The position numbers and the translations under genes were made by a program. Below, piece by piece: positions 8,143 to 17,796 of a stretch of DNA of 64,000 nt; position 1 is the first letter of the stretch; every line of letters begins with the position of its first letter. The stretch covers positions 1 to 64,000 of the forward strand of contig JABABM010000014.1 in NCBI GenBank assembly GCA_014238205.1, given 5' to 3'. The notes below the pieces were generated by a model that saw only the letters and a program-made list of their open reading frames with translations, did no database searches and was not told where the DNA came from. This stretch comes from Phycisphaerales bacterium (GTDB lineage Bacteria; Planctomycetota; Phycisphaerae; Phycisphaerales; SM1A02).

Positions 8143-11076
8143 ATGAATGTTCACAGAATCGAGGTCCAGCCCACGGAAGGAGCTGGCGATCCGCGTGGCC
8201 ATGCGGCCTTGCAGTCGGCACGCCACGCTGCGCTGGACACCCTGCCCGATTCGATTCATTCATCAAGCGTCTACCTTCTCGAGGGTGACATCGATACGGC
8301 ATCGTTGGAACGAATTGCACATGAACTGCTTTGCCATCCGGTGACGGAGGCCGTTGTGATCGGGGCAAGGCCCTTGCGGGCCAAGTCGATGATCGAGGTT
8401 CATCCGCTGCCAGGTGTTACGGATCCGGATGCGGAAGCCGTGGAACTGGCCATACGGAGCCTCATTGGTTGCGACGTCCGTGTCAGGACGGGCCGGCGGT
8501 ACGACGTGGCGGGACTCGATACCGAATCAGCCCGGGACTTTGCCAGCAGGTGTCTTGCCAATCCGTTGATTCATGGTGTCTACACCGAGCCGTACCATCC
8601 AGATGCATTTCCAGAGGGACATGCCCAGGAGTTTGAAGTACGCACGGTTTCTCTTCGGACGATGGATGAGAACTCGCTGGAAACGCTTTCACGCGATGCT
8701 CACCTGTTCCTGAGCCTGGAGGAGATGAAGGCGATCAGGGATGCCTACAAGGACATGGGTCGTGATCCTCGTGAGATCGAGCTGGAGACCCTGGCACAGA
8801 CCTGGTCGGAACATTGCGTACACAAGACCCTCAAGGCTCGCATGACGTACAGGGGAGATCTGCCTGATGCTGCGAATCGACCCGGGCACCGCGTGGATGC
8901 GGATGGCCTCGTGCACATCGACAACCTCCTGAAGTCGACCGTGGCTGCTGCAACACATGAACTGATGGCGGATGGTCTTGGCGACTGGTGCCTTTCCGTA
9001 TTCGTGGACAATGCCGGGATCGTCGGATTCGACGAGGAACATGCGGTGTGCTTCAAGGTCGAAACCCACAACCACCCATCGGCACTCGAGCCGTATGGAG
9101 GCGCTGCAACGGGGATTGGCGGTTGCATCCGTGATGTCATGGGCACAGGGCTTGCAGCTCGACCGATAGCGGCAACCGACATCTTCTGTACGGCCAGGCT
9201 TGATGGCTTCGTTCCGGATACCGACCGAATGCTCCCTGCCGGGTGCCTGCATCCTCGACGGATTCTTTCCCAGGTTGTCGCAGGCGTTCGTGATTATGGA
9301 AATCGGATGGGAATACCGACCGTGAATGGAACGGTCTGGTTTGATGATGACTACGTCGGGAATCCACTCGTCTACTGTGGCTGCGTTGGAGTCATGCCAC
9401 GCAACAGGGTGCACGGTGACCCGATCCCGGGTGATCGGATCATCGCACTTGGCGGTCGAACAGGGCGAGACGGTATTCACGGAGCCACGTTCTCTTCAGC
9501 GGAGTTGACCGATACGCATGTCGACGAGTTCTCGCATGCGGTCCAGATCGGCAATCCGATTACGGAGAAGAAGACACTTGATGCCATCATCGAAGCTCGT
9601 GATGACGAGGAGACCTGTCTCTACAGCGCAATTACGGATTGCGGCGCAGGTGGTTTTTCGAGTGCCGTCGGCGAGATGGGTGAAACATTGGGAGCGGACG
9701 TTCAACTTGACCGGGCCCCGTTGAAATATGCGGGTCTCACGCCGGTTGAAATCTGGATCTCCGAAGCCCAGGAACGCATGGTGCTCTCCGTTCCATCGAA
9801 GAACGTTGCCCGCCTCCAGGAAATCTGCGACAAGCATGATGTTGAACTCTGCGACCTTGGAGAGTTCGGAACCGAGGGCCGGGAGTTGATCCTTCGACAT
9901 GGTGATGCCGAGGTTGGTCGCATGCCAATGGAACTGCTCCATGAAGGCCTGCCCGATCGCGTGCGAGAAGCATCATGGTCCCCTCCACGTCCCGACCCGT
10001 TGCCTCCGGTGGCAGCACCATCCGTCGCCGAGGCCCTTCCGTCTCTTCTTGCCCATCCCAACATCGCTTCGAAACGATGCATCATCGAACAGTATGACCA
10101 CGAGGTGCAGGGTCGCAGCGTCATTCGGCCCCAGGTCGGCGTGCATGGGACGGGCCCTTCCGATGCTGCAGTGATTCTTCCTGTCCCTGGTTCCCACAAG
10201 GGCCTGGGTATCGCCAATGGACTGGCGATGGGATTTCACATCGACCCGTATTTCATGGCGATTGCGGCCTTTGACGAATGCATCCGCAACCTTGTCTGCG
10301 TCGGGGTTGATCCTGCTCGCATTGCAGTACTCGACAACTTCTGTTGGCCTGGTTGTGATGATGAGCAGCGACTGGGCGAACTTGTCCGTGCTGCAGAGGG
10401 GTGTTACGACGCAGCCAAGGCCTACCGTGCGCCCTTCATTTCGGGCAAGGATTCCCTGAACAACCAGTTCACGACCGAGGAGGGGACGACCATCCGTATT
10501 CCTCCGACACTGCTCATTTCCGGCCTCGGGATCGTGGACGATGTCCGCCGTTGCATCACGATGGACGCGAAGCACTCGGACTCCGAACTGCTCATCGTTG
10601 GAGCAACATCGTCCGAGATCACCGGGTCCGTCTATGCTGAATGCTTCCAACCACATCGAACAGGAGACCCTGCTCGCCTGCCCGAAATGAACGTGGCGGA
10701 GATGGCCTGTACGGCCGCAAGGGTTGCCTCGGCGATCGCAGCTGGACTCGTACGTTCCGCACATGACTGCTCGGAAGGTGGCCTCCTTGTGGCGGCAGCG
10801 GAAATGGCATTTGCAGGAAACATCGGATTGGAGATCGACCCATCCTCTGTTCCTGGAACGACTGACATCGAAGCGGCGATGTTCAGCGAGACACCCGGTC
10901 GCTACCTCCTGGAAGTCGCACCGGGCAAGGGAGAGCCCCTTGCCGATCTTCTCGGTGACACCCCCCATGCCTGTTTCGGGCACTTCAACGATTCAAGCGA
11001 GTTGAAACTTGTAGATGAAACGAGTTTCAGTCTCGAGAACCTTCGCATGGCCTGGCTGGGGACCATTGACTGGTGA
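8143..11076 (+). CDS. purL: Phosphoribosylformylglycinamidine synthase, PurS-PurL fusion
   Basis: This 977-aa protein catalyses ATP-dependent amidation of FGAR to FGAM in purine synthesis, using ammonia from PurQ. Residues about 210-977 form the PurL core: SEHCVHKTLK, HNHPSALEPYGGAATGIGG, ISGKDSLNNQF and DCSEGGLLVAAAEMAFAG. The first ~200 residues resemble PurS: MIEVHPLPGVTDPDAEAVEL, then a region ending LANPLIHGVYTEPY, preceded by another ~40-aa segment that may be a second PurS-like half. The total is intermediate between small PurL (~730 aa) and the large form with a fused glutaminase (~1300 aa). The separate glutaminase, purQ, starts 4 nt downstream, so the complex is a two-gene version. 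Confidence 0.95.
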   Translation: MNVHRIEVQPTEGAGDPRGHAALQSARHAALDTLPDSIHSSSVYLLEGDIDTASLERIAHELLCHPVTEAVVIGARPLRAKSMIEVHPLPGVTDPDAEAVELAIRSLIGCDVRVRTGRRYDVAGLDTESARDFASRCLANPLIHGVYTEPYHPDAFPEGHAQEFEVRTVSLRTMDENSLETLSRDAHLFLSLEEMKAIRDAYKDMGRDPREIELETLAQTWSEHCVHKTLKARMTYRGDLPDAANRPGHRVDADGLVHIDNLLKSTVAAATHELMADGLGDWCLSVFVDNAGIVGFDEEHAVCFKVETHNHPSALEPYGGAATGIGGCIRDVMGTGLAARPIAATDIFCTARLDGFVPDTDRMLPAGCLHPRRILSQVVAGVRDYGNRMGIPTVNGTVWFDDDYVGNPLVYCGCVGVMPRNRVHGDPIPGDRIIALGGRTGRDGIHGATFSSAELTDTHVDEFSHAVQIGNPITEKKTLDAIIEARDDEETCLYSAITDCGAGGFSSAVGEMGETLGADVQLDRAPLKYAGLTPVEIWISEAQERMVLSVPSKNVARLQEICDKHDVELCDLGEFGTEGRELILRHGDAEVGRMPMELLHEGLPDRVREASWSPPRPDPLPPVAAPSVAEALPSLLAHPNIASKRCIIEQYDHEVQGRSVIRPQVGVHGTGPSDAAVILPVPGSHKGLGIANGLAMGFHIDPYFMAIAAFDECIRNLVCVGVDPARIAVLDNFCWPGCDDEQRLGELVRAAEGCYDAAKAYRAPFISGKDSLNNQFTTEEGTTIRIPPTLLISGLGIVDDVRRCITMDAKHSDSELLIVGATSSEITGSVYAECFQPHRTGDPARLPEMNVAEMACTAARVASAIAAGLVRSAHDCSEGGLLVAAAEMAFAGNIGLEIDPSSVPGTTDIEAAMFSETPGRYLLEVAPGKGEPLADLLGDTPHACFGHFNDSSELKLVDETSFSLENLRMAWLGTIDW

Positions 11077-11080
11077 ATTC

Positions 11081-11905
11081 ATGACCAAGGCACTTGTCAT
11101 CACGACGGCTGGAATCAACTGCGACCGTGAACTCGCAGAGGCCTTTGAACTTGCCGGGGCAACACCGGTGTCGATTCACCTCAACAGGCTCATGAAGGAT
11201 CCGTCTATCCTGGACGAGTTTGATCTTGTCGGTCTCCCGGGCGGCTTCAGTTATGGAGATGCGGTCGCTGCAGGTCGAATCGCCGCACAACTGGTTCGGA
11301 GCGGTCTGCATGGAGCTTTGCGCGCGGCCATTGATCGCGGTGTTCCGATGATTGCTCCATGCAATGGATTCCAGATCGCCGTGCAGGTGGGACTGCTCCC
11401 GGGACCCGGGGAAGGTGAGGAACCCGGTGTCGAGCCTCCCCCTCCGACAGTAGCGCTTGCAGACAATGACTCGGCGAGGTTCATCGATCGTTGGGTCGGG
11501 GTCGAGATCCCCGCCAACACCAGGTGCATCTGGACGAAGGACCTGTCACTCAACGAGTCCTCCTCGATCCTGCCGATCGCTCATGGCGAAGGCCGATTCG
11601 TTCCCACGTCTCCAGAACAGTTGGAGGAGCTTGCTTCAAGTGGTCGCATCGCAGTTCGATACCGTCCTGGCGACAATCCGAATGGTTCGGCGGGTGAAGT
11701 AGCGGGCCTCTGTGACAGCACCGGCCTGGTCCTGGGACTCATGCCGCACCCGGAGCGATACACCAGGTGGACTCAGCATCCGACCTGGACGCGGTTGGAA
11801 GGGTCCTGCATGAGCGGGGATCCCCCGGGGCTGCAGATGTTCCGCAATGCAGTTGCATGGGTACACTCGTCTCGCGGTGCCGCCACCTGCTCCAACGCTT
11901 CATGA
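11081..11905 (+). CDS. purQ: FGAM synthase glutaminase subunit PurQ
   Basis: The 274-aa class I glutamine amidotransferase supplies ammonia to PurL. It shows GINCDRE, the oxyanion segment LPGGFSYGD, the nucleophile Cys94 in IAPCNGFQIA, and the catalytic His in LMPHPERYTRW. The start is the ATG at 11081, 4 nt after the purL stop, which gives the expected MTKALVITTAGINCDRE N-terminus. It is somewhat longer than the ~230-aa B. subtilis type and contains a proline- and acid-rich insert (EGEEPGVEPPPP) after the nucleophile region. It is translationally coupled to purL. Confidence 0.95.
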   Translation: MTKALVITTAGINCDRELAEAFELAGATPVSIHLNRLMKDPSILDEFDLVGLPGGFSYGDAVAAGRIAAQLVRSGLHGALRAAIDRGVPMIAPCNGFQIAVQVGLLPGPGEGEEPGVEPPPPTVALADNDSARFIDRWVGVEIPANTRCIWTKDLSLNESSSILPIAHGEGRFVPTSPEQLEELASSGRIAVRYRPGDNPNGSAGEVAGLCDSTGLVLGLMPHPERYTRWTQHPTWTRLEGSCMSGDPPGLQMFRNAVAWVHSSRGAATCSNAS

Positions 11906-11937
11906 TCCGGGCATCGTGTTCCTGACCGGAGATATCC

Positions 11938-13221
11938 GTGTCCATTGATCCCCACTTCCTCTCAGGGCAAGACCGTCCCGAACGTGAGTACGATCATTCG
12001 TGCCCGAAGTGCGGCTACAACCTGAGAGGTCTTTCACCTGGTTCGGGATGCCCTGAGTGCGGCTATCGTCCTTCCACGAAGGCCCATGATGACGAGGCGG
12101 GCCATCCCGACTCATCACCCCTGCAGGTTCTCATTGATCCTTCATCTGCATTCGTCTCACCCGGCCCCGGAGAGCCCCCGGTCCGGTCGGAGAAGTGCGC
12201 TGGTTGTGGATACAACCTGTCGGGTCATCCTCTCTCTGGTCGATGCCCCGAATGCAGTCGAACGTATGGACCGGCAAACAGTCGACATGGCCAGCATTCC
12301 AGTTCGCTCATGCCTGACGATGTGATCCTGTCGGGAAAGTGGCGGGCTGGAACAGGACTGCTGCTGATTGCTGCCGGCTCGTTCGGACTCTTCAGTCTCA
12401 TCAGTCTCTATGGAGGAGATGTCAGTCCGATCGGCTTTGCAGTCGGGATGACCCTCATAGCAACTGCGTGGGCTGCGGGGTCATGGCTTGGCGTGCCTGA
12501 TTCCCTGGATGGCGGGAGCAGGCACTGGAGACTGTTGCGAATAGGAGCCTGCGCATCCCAGTCACTGTGGCCATTGTCCATCCTTCTTGCCTGGGCTGTT
12601 TTCGGCAACGTCGTCCACGCTGGATTCGGCAGTTTCGTCGGTGGGATATTCGACCTGTTTGCATTCTCCGGACTTGTCATCATCGTTCTGGAGTTCGTGC
12701 GAATGACCCGTGACATGGAGTTGCGGGTTTCTTCAAAGAGGCTCATCGCCGCCTTGTGGTTCATCGTGCCTGCGGGCCTGCTCACGATGAGCCTCCCCGT
12801 GCCGACTGTTGAAGACCCGGGGTTCGTGGGATCGGACGCATTTTCGGTCATTGTCCTGAGCATCCTTCTCATCCCGATGTTCACCATCACGGCCATCGTC
12901 ACACTCGGACTCTACGATCTTGCGTCCTACGGAATCTGGTCCCGTCGAATCCATGAACGCCTTGCAGAACGGTCTGCACGAATAGAAGCCAAGCGGGCAC
13001 GGCTGGCAAGAGGAGCAGAGTGGGTTCCCGAGGAGGATCGATCAGGTGTCGCCGGGGGCCATCGCTGCTGTGAACAGTGCGGCTACGACCTCCAGGGTCT
13101 TGATTCAGGCACGACCTGCCCGGAATGTGGTCATGCAGAAGACGAAGTCGGCGGAGTCTCATTTCCCCCCCCAAGACCGTCAGCTGGTGCCGAGCCGCCT
13201 GGAGACATCCCGTTGGAGTAG
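11938..13221 (+). CDS. Membrane protein with three CxxC zinc ribbons
   Basis: This is a 427-aa protein of unknown function. Two zinc ribbons are at the N-terminus (CPKCGYNLRGL...CPECG near residue 22 and CAGCGYNLSGH...CPECS near 87) and a third at the C-terminus (CEQCGYDLQGL...CPECG). Between them lie about six hydrophobic segments (residues ~135-330) and a basic stretch (RIEAKRARLARG). The ribbons would bind zinc and probably sit on the same side of the membrane. The GTG start has GGAG 7 nt upstream. A shorter relative with one ribbon lies at 47937-48947. The family is common in planctomycetes, without an assigned role. Confidence 0.8.
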   Translation: MSIDPHFLSGQDRPEREYDHSCPKCGYNLRGLSPGSGCPECGYRPSTKAHDDEAGHPDSSPLQVLIDPSSAFVSPGPGEPPVRSEKCAGCGYNLSGHPLSGRCPECSRTYGPANSRHGQHSSSLMPDDVILSGKWRAGTGLLLIAAGSFGLFSLISLYGGDVSPIGFAVGMTLIATAWAAGSWLGVPDSLDGGSRHWRLLRIGACASQSLWPLSILLAWAVFGNVVHAGFGSFVGGIFDLFAFSGLVIIVLEFVRMTRDMELRVSSKRLIAALWFIVPAGLLTMSLPVPTVEDPGFVGSDAFSVIVLSILLIPMFTITAIVTLGLYDLASYGIWSRRIHERLAERSARIEAKRARLARGAEWVPEEDRSGVAGGHRCCEQCGYDLQGLDSGTTCPECGHAEDEVGGVSFPPPRPSAGAEPPGDIPLE

Positions 13222-13245
13222 GTTCGTCGAGGGAGGCGGCCTTGG

Positions 13246-13251
13246 TAGAAT
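13246..13251 (+). promoter_or_regulatory. Candidate -10 box upstream of the second Gfo/Idh gene
   Basis: TAGAAT, preceded by GG, lies 24 nt before the ATG at 13275; the -35 region (TTCGTC, 17 nt upstream) is weak. The same GGTAGAAT octamer precedes tRNA-Gln and purE. AGGAG follows before the start codon, so this mRNA would have a normal leader. Confidence 0.4.
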
Positions 13252-13274
13252 CACCGTGAATGCAGGAGTAATCC

Positions 13275-14306
13275 ATGAGCAGTGAAACCATGCGATGCGG
13301 CGTCATTGGCGTTGGAAGAATGGGACGACACCATGCGCGTGTCTATGCCCAGTTGGAAGATGTGGAACTCGTCGGGGTCGTCGACCATGAATCCACACGA
13401 AGGGATGCAGTCACCGAGGAGTGGGGAGGAGTCGGATTTGAGTCGGTCGATGACCTGATCAAGGCCGGCGTCGAGGCTGTCACCATTGCAACGCCCACGA
13501 CTCATCACAAGGAAGCTGCGGAAGCACTCCTGGAGGCGGGCATCGCCTGCCTCGTCGAGAAGCCACTAGCACCGACATCTGAAGAGGCTGCTGCACTTGC
13601 CGAGATGGCCGAGCGATGCGAAACCATACTTCAGGTCGGGCATGTCGTTCGCTTTGATCCAGTCATGCAGGCCATCAAGGCACTTGGGCCCATCCAGCCC
13701 AGGCACCTCGAGCTGCATCGAATCAGTCCGATGACATTTCGGAGCCTCGATGTCAGCGTCGTGCTCGACATGATGATTCACGACCTGGACCTGCTCCTGA
13801 TGCTCGTGGGCTCCGAGCCTGCGGACATCCAGGCCAGCGGTGTTCCTGTCCTGACTGAGGAGCTGGATGTCTGCAACGCGAGGCTCACCTTCCCCCCCTG
13901 CGAACAGGGTTTTTCGACCGTGGCCAACGTGACGGCAAGCAGGCTTGCGTTGAAGACCGAGCGGAAGATCCGGATCATCAGTGAGGAGCTGTATCTGTCT
14001 GCGGACTTTGCTGCGAAGACCGGAACAATCGTGCGTCGAAGTTCCAATGAAGAGCGGATCGAGGATCTGCGAGCAAGGATTCGAAATGGCGATGACCTCA
14101 GCGATGTCAACTACCTTGATCTCGTCGAGTTCGATGAGCTCCAGGTCGACGATGTGGAGCCCCTTCGACTCCAGGCCGAGGATTTTCTTTCCAATGTTCG
14201 CAAGGGAACGCGACCTTCCATAGATGCCGAAGCGGGATTCGCCGCAGTTCGAACTGCTGAACGCATTCTTGATGCTGCCCGTGCAACGGGCGCCTGCGGC
14301 GTCTGA
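13275..14306 (+). CDS. Gfo/Idh/MocA-family oxidoreductase (cytoplasmic)
   Basis: This 343-aa NAD(P)-dependent dehydrogenase has the Rossmann motif GVIGVGRMGRHHARVY, the family motif VEKPLAPTSEEA and VVLDMMIHDLDLLLML, which contains the usual catalytic-region HD pair. It has no signal peptide, unlike the Tat-type paralogue at 3218-4579. AGGAG lies upstream of the ATG. In related organisms similar proteins act on UDP-sugars or inositol, but nothing here identifies the substrate. It converges on rlmE with no base between the two stop codons. Confidence 0.88.
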   Translation: MSSETMRCGVIGVGRMGRHHARVYAQLEDVELVGVVDHESTRRDAVTEEWGGVGFESVDDLIKAGVEAVTIATPTTHHKEAAEALLEAGIACLVEKPLAPTSEEAAALAEMAERCETILQVGHVVRFDPVMQAIKALGPIQPRHLELHRISPMTFRSLDVSVVLDMMIHDLDLLLMLVGSEPADIQASGVPVLTEELDVCNARLTFPPCEQGFSTVANVTASRLALKTERKIRIISEELYLSADFAAKTGTIVRRSSNEERIEDLRARIRNGDDLSDVNYLDLVEFDELQVDDVEPLRLQAEDFLSNVRKGTRPSIDAEAGFAAVRTAERILDAARATGACGV

Positions 14307-14978
14307 TCAGTTCGACCAGGCATCAGGTACAGGAGGCGGACCCTCGGCGCCAGGCTCAGCTTTTCCTGTCGTCATGCCGGCCTTCTTGTTCATTGCGACG
14401 ATGAACATTTCCCTTGAGACGCTCCTGGATGCGGGGGGCCGCATTGGTCGAACGACTTCGAACGTCGACTTCGTACGTTCAACCAGCCCTGGGTAGCCGG
14501 ATCCCTCGAAGACCTTCATCACGAGATGACCACCTACTCGAAGAAGCGTGCTGCACCGATCGAGGACCAGGTTGCAGAGGTCCAGTGATCGCAGGTGGTC
14601 GGTATCCCGGTGCCCAGTGGTATTCGGCGCCATGTCGGAGAGAACGACATCAAAGGCGTTCAACCTGCGAGGTTCCGCCAATGCCAGGATCTGTGCATCT
14701 TCGATCAGGCGGAGGTCGCCGACCAGTGTCCTGATCTGCCTGGAGGGCAGTGGGGGAAATTCCTGGAGATCGATTCCAGCGACGACCCCGTTGTCACCGA
14801 CCTGTCCGTCCGCATACTGGAGCCAGGACCCCGGGGCACATCCACAGTCGAGGACGGCGTCACCTGCACGAATGAGGCGACGTTTCTCGTCGAGAGCCTT
14901 GAGCTTGTAGTAAGCGCGGGATCGCCATCCTTCACGCTTGGCTTCCTTGAACCAGTGATCTTGCAGTTGTCGGGGCAT
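14307..14978 (-). CDS. rlmE: 23S rRNA (uridine-2'-O)-methyltransferase RlmE (FtsJ/RrmJ)
   Basis: This 223-aa SAM-dependent enzyme is expected to methylate U2552 in the A loop of 23S rRNA. The FtsJ catalytic tetrad is visible: Lys25 (AYYKLKALD), Asp115 (VVLSDMAPNT), Lys155 (LVMKVFEGSG) and Glu190 (SREMFIVAMNK). The SAM-binding motif is VLDCGCAPGSW. The C-terminus has an extra Gly/Pro-rich tail of ~20 residues. An ATG start at 14978 is assumed; a GTG directly before it is possible. It begins about 25 nt after the DUF4097 lipoprotein gene ends, so the two probably form an operon. Confidence 0.93.
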   Translation of the reverse strand: MPRQLQDHWFKEAKREGWRSRAYYKLKALDEKRRLIRAGDAVLDCGCAPGSWLQYADGQVGDNGVVAGIDLQEFPPLPSRQIRTLVGDLRLIEDAQILALAEPRRLNAFDVVLSDMAPNTTGHRDTDHLRSLDLCNLVLDRCSTLLRVGGHLVMKVFEGSGYPGLVERTKSTFEVVRPMRPPASRSVSREMFIVAMNKKAGMTTGKAEPGAEGPPPVPDAWSN

Positions 14979-15003
14979 CACCGTTTCCAGCAGGCAGGGT
15001 GCA

Positions 15004-15777
15004 TCAGTCCATGTGGAAGATGCCGTGCGGTTTCGGGTTGTGTTTCACGGTAAATCGGATGACCCCATGGGTCGTTCGTATGATGAGCGGCTCGGTACTG
15101 TCGCCCAACTGGCCTCGGCAACTGTCGTTGGAAGTACCCGGCTTGACGCGCATCTGTCCAGCGCGGACATACAGTCCGACTCGACCATCCTTTGCCATGA
15201 AATCGAGTTCCCCGCTCGTGCCCGCCTGCAGGCGGACATTGACGTCGCCTTCGCTTGTCAGGATCTTCAGCGGTCCACGGAGGGCCTGGTCGGAGAGCAG
15301 CTCCACACTGCCATCGGTCGTAACAAGTTCGACAGGGCCACTGACTTCATCAACCTCGATATCGCCTTTCGTGGTGTGCACCGACAGTCCATCCACGATC
15401 GGTACCGCGACAACGACATCCGCCCGGACTCCGGTTGAAGAGGGGGCAGTGGAGACCACGTCGACGATGAGGATCGGGCCCCGGTCGCCCCTGTCAATTC
15501 GTGCACTCCACGAAATGGAATCCATCGCCTCCCTGGCCTTGTCATATCTCCGGATCCCGTGAGAGGACTCTCGGGTAACCGCGACGTGGGGCCTTGCCCC
15601 TGTCCTGGGATCGATGCCCCTGACGGTGACATCACCGGCAAAGGAGTTCACCTGGACGGTCACAGGCCCTTCCAGGTCCAGTGGCTGGTGCTCAGCCTTC
15701 GACTGGATCGAGCAGCCCGTGGTTGTGAACAACAAGAGGCCCAGCAGGAAGTACATGGTTCGGAATCTGGCATTCAT
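15004..15777 (-). CDS. DUF4097-like lipoprotein
   Basis: This 257-aa protein starts with a lipoprotein signal (LLGLLLFTTTGC, lipobox TTGC), so it is probably membrane-anchored and faces the periplasm. The rest is built of short beta repeats typical of DUF4097/adhesin-like beta-helices: NSFAGDVTVRG, HTTKGDIEVDEVSGPVEL, TTDGSVELLS, TSEGDVNVRL and AKDGRVGLYV. The function is unknown. The frame stays open far upstream, but the lipoprotein signal fixes the start at 15777. No Shine-Dalgarno is present; TACAAT lies 7 nt upstream of the ATG, suggesting a leaderless mRNA. It is followed by rlmE. Confidence 0.8.
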   Translation of the reverse strand: MNARFRTMYFLLGLLLFTTTGCSIQSKAEHQPLDLEGPVTVQVNSFAGDVTVRGIDPRTGARPHVAVTRESSHGIRRYDKAREAMDSISWSARIDRGDRGPILIVDVVSTAPSSTGVRADVVVAVPIVDGLSVHTTKGDIEVDEVSGPVELVTTDGSVELLSDQALRGPLKILTSEGDVNVRLQAGTSGELDFMAKDGRVGLYVRAGQMRVKPGTSNDSCRGQLGDSTEPLIIRTTHGVIRFTVKHNPKPHGIFHMD

Positions 15778-15784
15778 GGTGACG

Positions 15785-15790
15785 ATTGTA
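15785..15790 (-). promoter_or_regulatory. Candidate -10 box of a leaderless lipoprotein mRNA
   Basis: TACAAT on the minus strand is followed by CGTCACC and the ATG at 15777. A TTGACA-like TCGACG lies 19 nt upstream of the hexamer. With a start site about 7 nt after the hexamer, the transcript would begin at or next to the ATG. Confidence 0.5.
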
Positions 15791-15850
15791 GGCTCAACCG
15801 GCAGGCGTACGTCGAGCTGCCCGGGACAGCAAATCTCTCCTCCATGTAGA

Positions 15851-15872
15851 CTGGTCGGGCAGGTCCCACCAG
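15851..15872 (+). other. Small hairpin in the thiC leader region
   Basis: CTGGT and ACCAG enclose an inner GGG/CCC stem. It sits directly before AAGGAA, the likely thiC ribosome-binding site, and overlaps the possible start of transcription. A candidate -10 (TAGACT, 15847-15852) overlaps its left edge. It does not match the conserved parts of the TPP riboswitch. Confidence 0.3.
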
Positions 15873-15891
15873 AACAAGGAAATCCAGGGCA

Positions 15892-17796
15892 ATGATCCAG
15901 CAGCCAGGTCTCGATTCGACCCACGTGGATGCCGCAGATATTGATTTCGTCCACGCCACTGACGCTGAGTTTCTCGATGTACTGCCACTGCATGGTGCTT
16001 CTGATCCGGCAGCAGAACCGGCAGGCACGACGCCGGGCAGTTTTGCCATGCCGGCGGATGTGGGGGGACCTCGCATGTATTCCAGCCCGGATACCCCGGG
16101 TATGCCTGCCCCCTCTGGGTTGACAGCCTGGGACTTCCTGCCCGAAGGATGGGTCATCGAAGAGCACCCTGAAGGATGTCTCGGTCACGGCAAGGGGGAT
16201 CAGCCGATTCGTGCGGTACCCCCGGCTGACTTTCAGCCTGTAACCCAGTTGGAACATGCACGCCTTGGTTTCATCACGCCCGAGATGGCACGCGTGGCTC
16301 AACGGGAGCCCCATCTTGAACCAGGCCAGGTTCGTGATGAGATAGCAGCCGGCCGTCTCATCATCCCCGCCAATCGTCATCATCTCGAGCACATGCTTGA
16401 CCCGATGTGCATCGGCCGCGCATCGAAGACGAAGGTGAATGCGAACATGGGGGCATCACCCGTGAGTTCTGGAACGGAGGAGGAAGTCGAAAAACTCCGC
16501 TGGGCTGAACGCTGGGGTGGCGATACCGTCATGGACCTTTCCACGGGAGGGGATCTTGATGCATGCAGGGAAGCAATCATCCAGAACTCGACGGTTCCCA
16601 TCGGAACCGTTCCGATCTATTCGATGATCATCGGCCGCCGGCTCGAGGATCTCGATGACAAGGTGATTCTCGAGACTGTCGAGCATCAGGCCAGGCAGGG
16701 CGTGGACTATTTCACGATCCATGCAGGCCTCCTTCGTTCTCATATTCCCTACGTGAAGGAACGGCTCATCGGAATCGTGTCCCGTGGGGGATCACTGTTG
16801 GCGAAGTGGATGCTGATGACCGGTCGAGAGAATCCCATGTATGAACTCTGGGATGATCTCTGCAGGATCATGCGTCAGCACGACGTGAGCTTTTCAATCG
16901 GGGACGGTCTTCGGCCAGGTGGACTTGCAGATGCGACGGACCGTGCACAGTTGGCTGAACTGGAGGTCATCGGTGAACTGACTGAACGGGCATGGCGACA
17001 TGGTGTCCAGGTGATGGTCGAAGGTCCCGGACACATGCCCCTTGACCAGATCGAATACAACATGAAGTTGCAGCGTCGGAAGTGTCACGGGGCCCCGTTC
17101 TACGTCCTCGGTCCCCTGGTGACGGACATCTTCCCGGGCTATGACCACATTACTTCCTGCATCGGGGCAACGAATGCGGCATGGCATGGAGCCGCCATGC
17201 TCTGTTATGTCACCCCAAAGGAACACCTCGGTCTTCCCAAGCGGGACGATGTAAAGCAGGGATGCATTGCATACAAGATTGCAGCCCATGCCGCCGACAT
17301 CGCCCTTGGCATTCCAGGAACACGTGACCGTGACGACGAATTGACGCGGGCACGGGCGGCGTTGAATTGGGAACGACATTTCGAACTGAGTTTCGACCCG
17401 GATACGGCGCGTGCACTCCACGATGAGGATCTCGATGTCGATACGGATTTCTGTGCCATGTGCGGACACGACTGGTGCTCTGTACGGATCAGTCGGGAGA
17501 TACAGGAAATAGCATCAGGCAAGGATGGCCGATACGCATGGGACAAGCCCAAGATCACCGATGCCCTGACCGAGGAACAACAGGAAATCCTCAGGCAGCG
17601 GGGTGTGCTTGATCCAGAAGAAATACACCGACTTGCCAGCAAGACCCAGACGGCCATGCAGGGTGAGGGCGAGAAGGCTTCCTGCCACAGTGACTCGACG
17701 GATTCTGCCGAGGCCAGGGCCAGGCAGGATGAGGTCTACATCGATTTGAATACTGCACCAGCTCACAATCTTCCGAAGCATGACAGCATCATCTGA
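15892..17796 (+). CDS. thiC: Phosphomethylpyrimidine synthase ThiC
   Basis: This 634-aa radical-SAM enzyme converts AIR to HMP phosphate, the pyrimidine half of thiamine. It contains the ThiC blocks [56 protein letters not shown] and [14 protein letters not shown]. The 4Fe-4S cysteines are CAMCGHDWC (CX2CX4C) near residue 521. Length matches the E. coli enzyme. AAGGAA lies about 10 nt before the ATG. No TPP riboswitch is visible upstream, unlike many bacterial thiC genes. The downstream membrane-protein gene overlaps its end by 17 nt. Confidence 0.96.
   Translation: MIQQPGLDSTHVDAADIDFVHATDAEFLDVLPLHGASDPAAEPAGTTPGSFAMPADVGGPRMYSSPDTPGMPAPSGLTAWDFLPEGWVIEEHPEGCLGHGKGDQPIRAVPPADFQPVTQLEHARLGFITPEMARVAQREPHLEPGQVRDEIAAGRLIIPANRHHLEHMLDPMCIGRASKTKVNANMGASPVSSGTEEEVEKLRWAERWGGDTVMDLSTGGDLDACREAIIQNSTVPIGTVPIYSMIIGRRLEDLDDKVILETVEHQARQGVDYFTIHAGLLRSHIPYVKERLIGIVSRGGSLLAKWMLMTGRENPMYELWDDLCRIMRQHDVSFSIGDGLRPGGLADATDRAQLAELEVIGELTERAWRHGVQVMVEGPGHMPLDQIEYNMKLQRRKCHGAPFYVLGPLVTDIFPGYDHITSCIGATNAAWHGAAMLCYVTPKEHLGLPKRDDVKQGCIAYKIAAHAADIALGIPGTRDRDDELTRARAALNWERHFELSFDPDTARALHDEDLDVDTDFCAMCGHDWCSVRISREIQEIASGKDGRYAWDKPKITDALTEEQQEILRQRGVLDPEEIHRLASKTQTAMQGEGEKASCHSDSTDSAEARARQDEVYIDLNTAPAHNLPKHDSII

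Noticed and set aside
15778-15891. TPP riboswitch upstream of thiC
   Set aside because: The region is only ~114 bp and lacks the conserved CUGAGA and ACCUGAUCUGGAUAAUACC-like segments; only a small hairpin is present.
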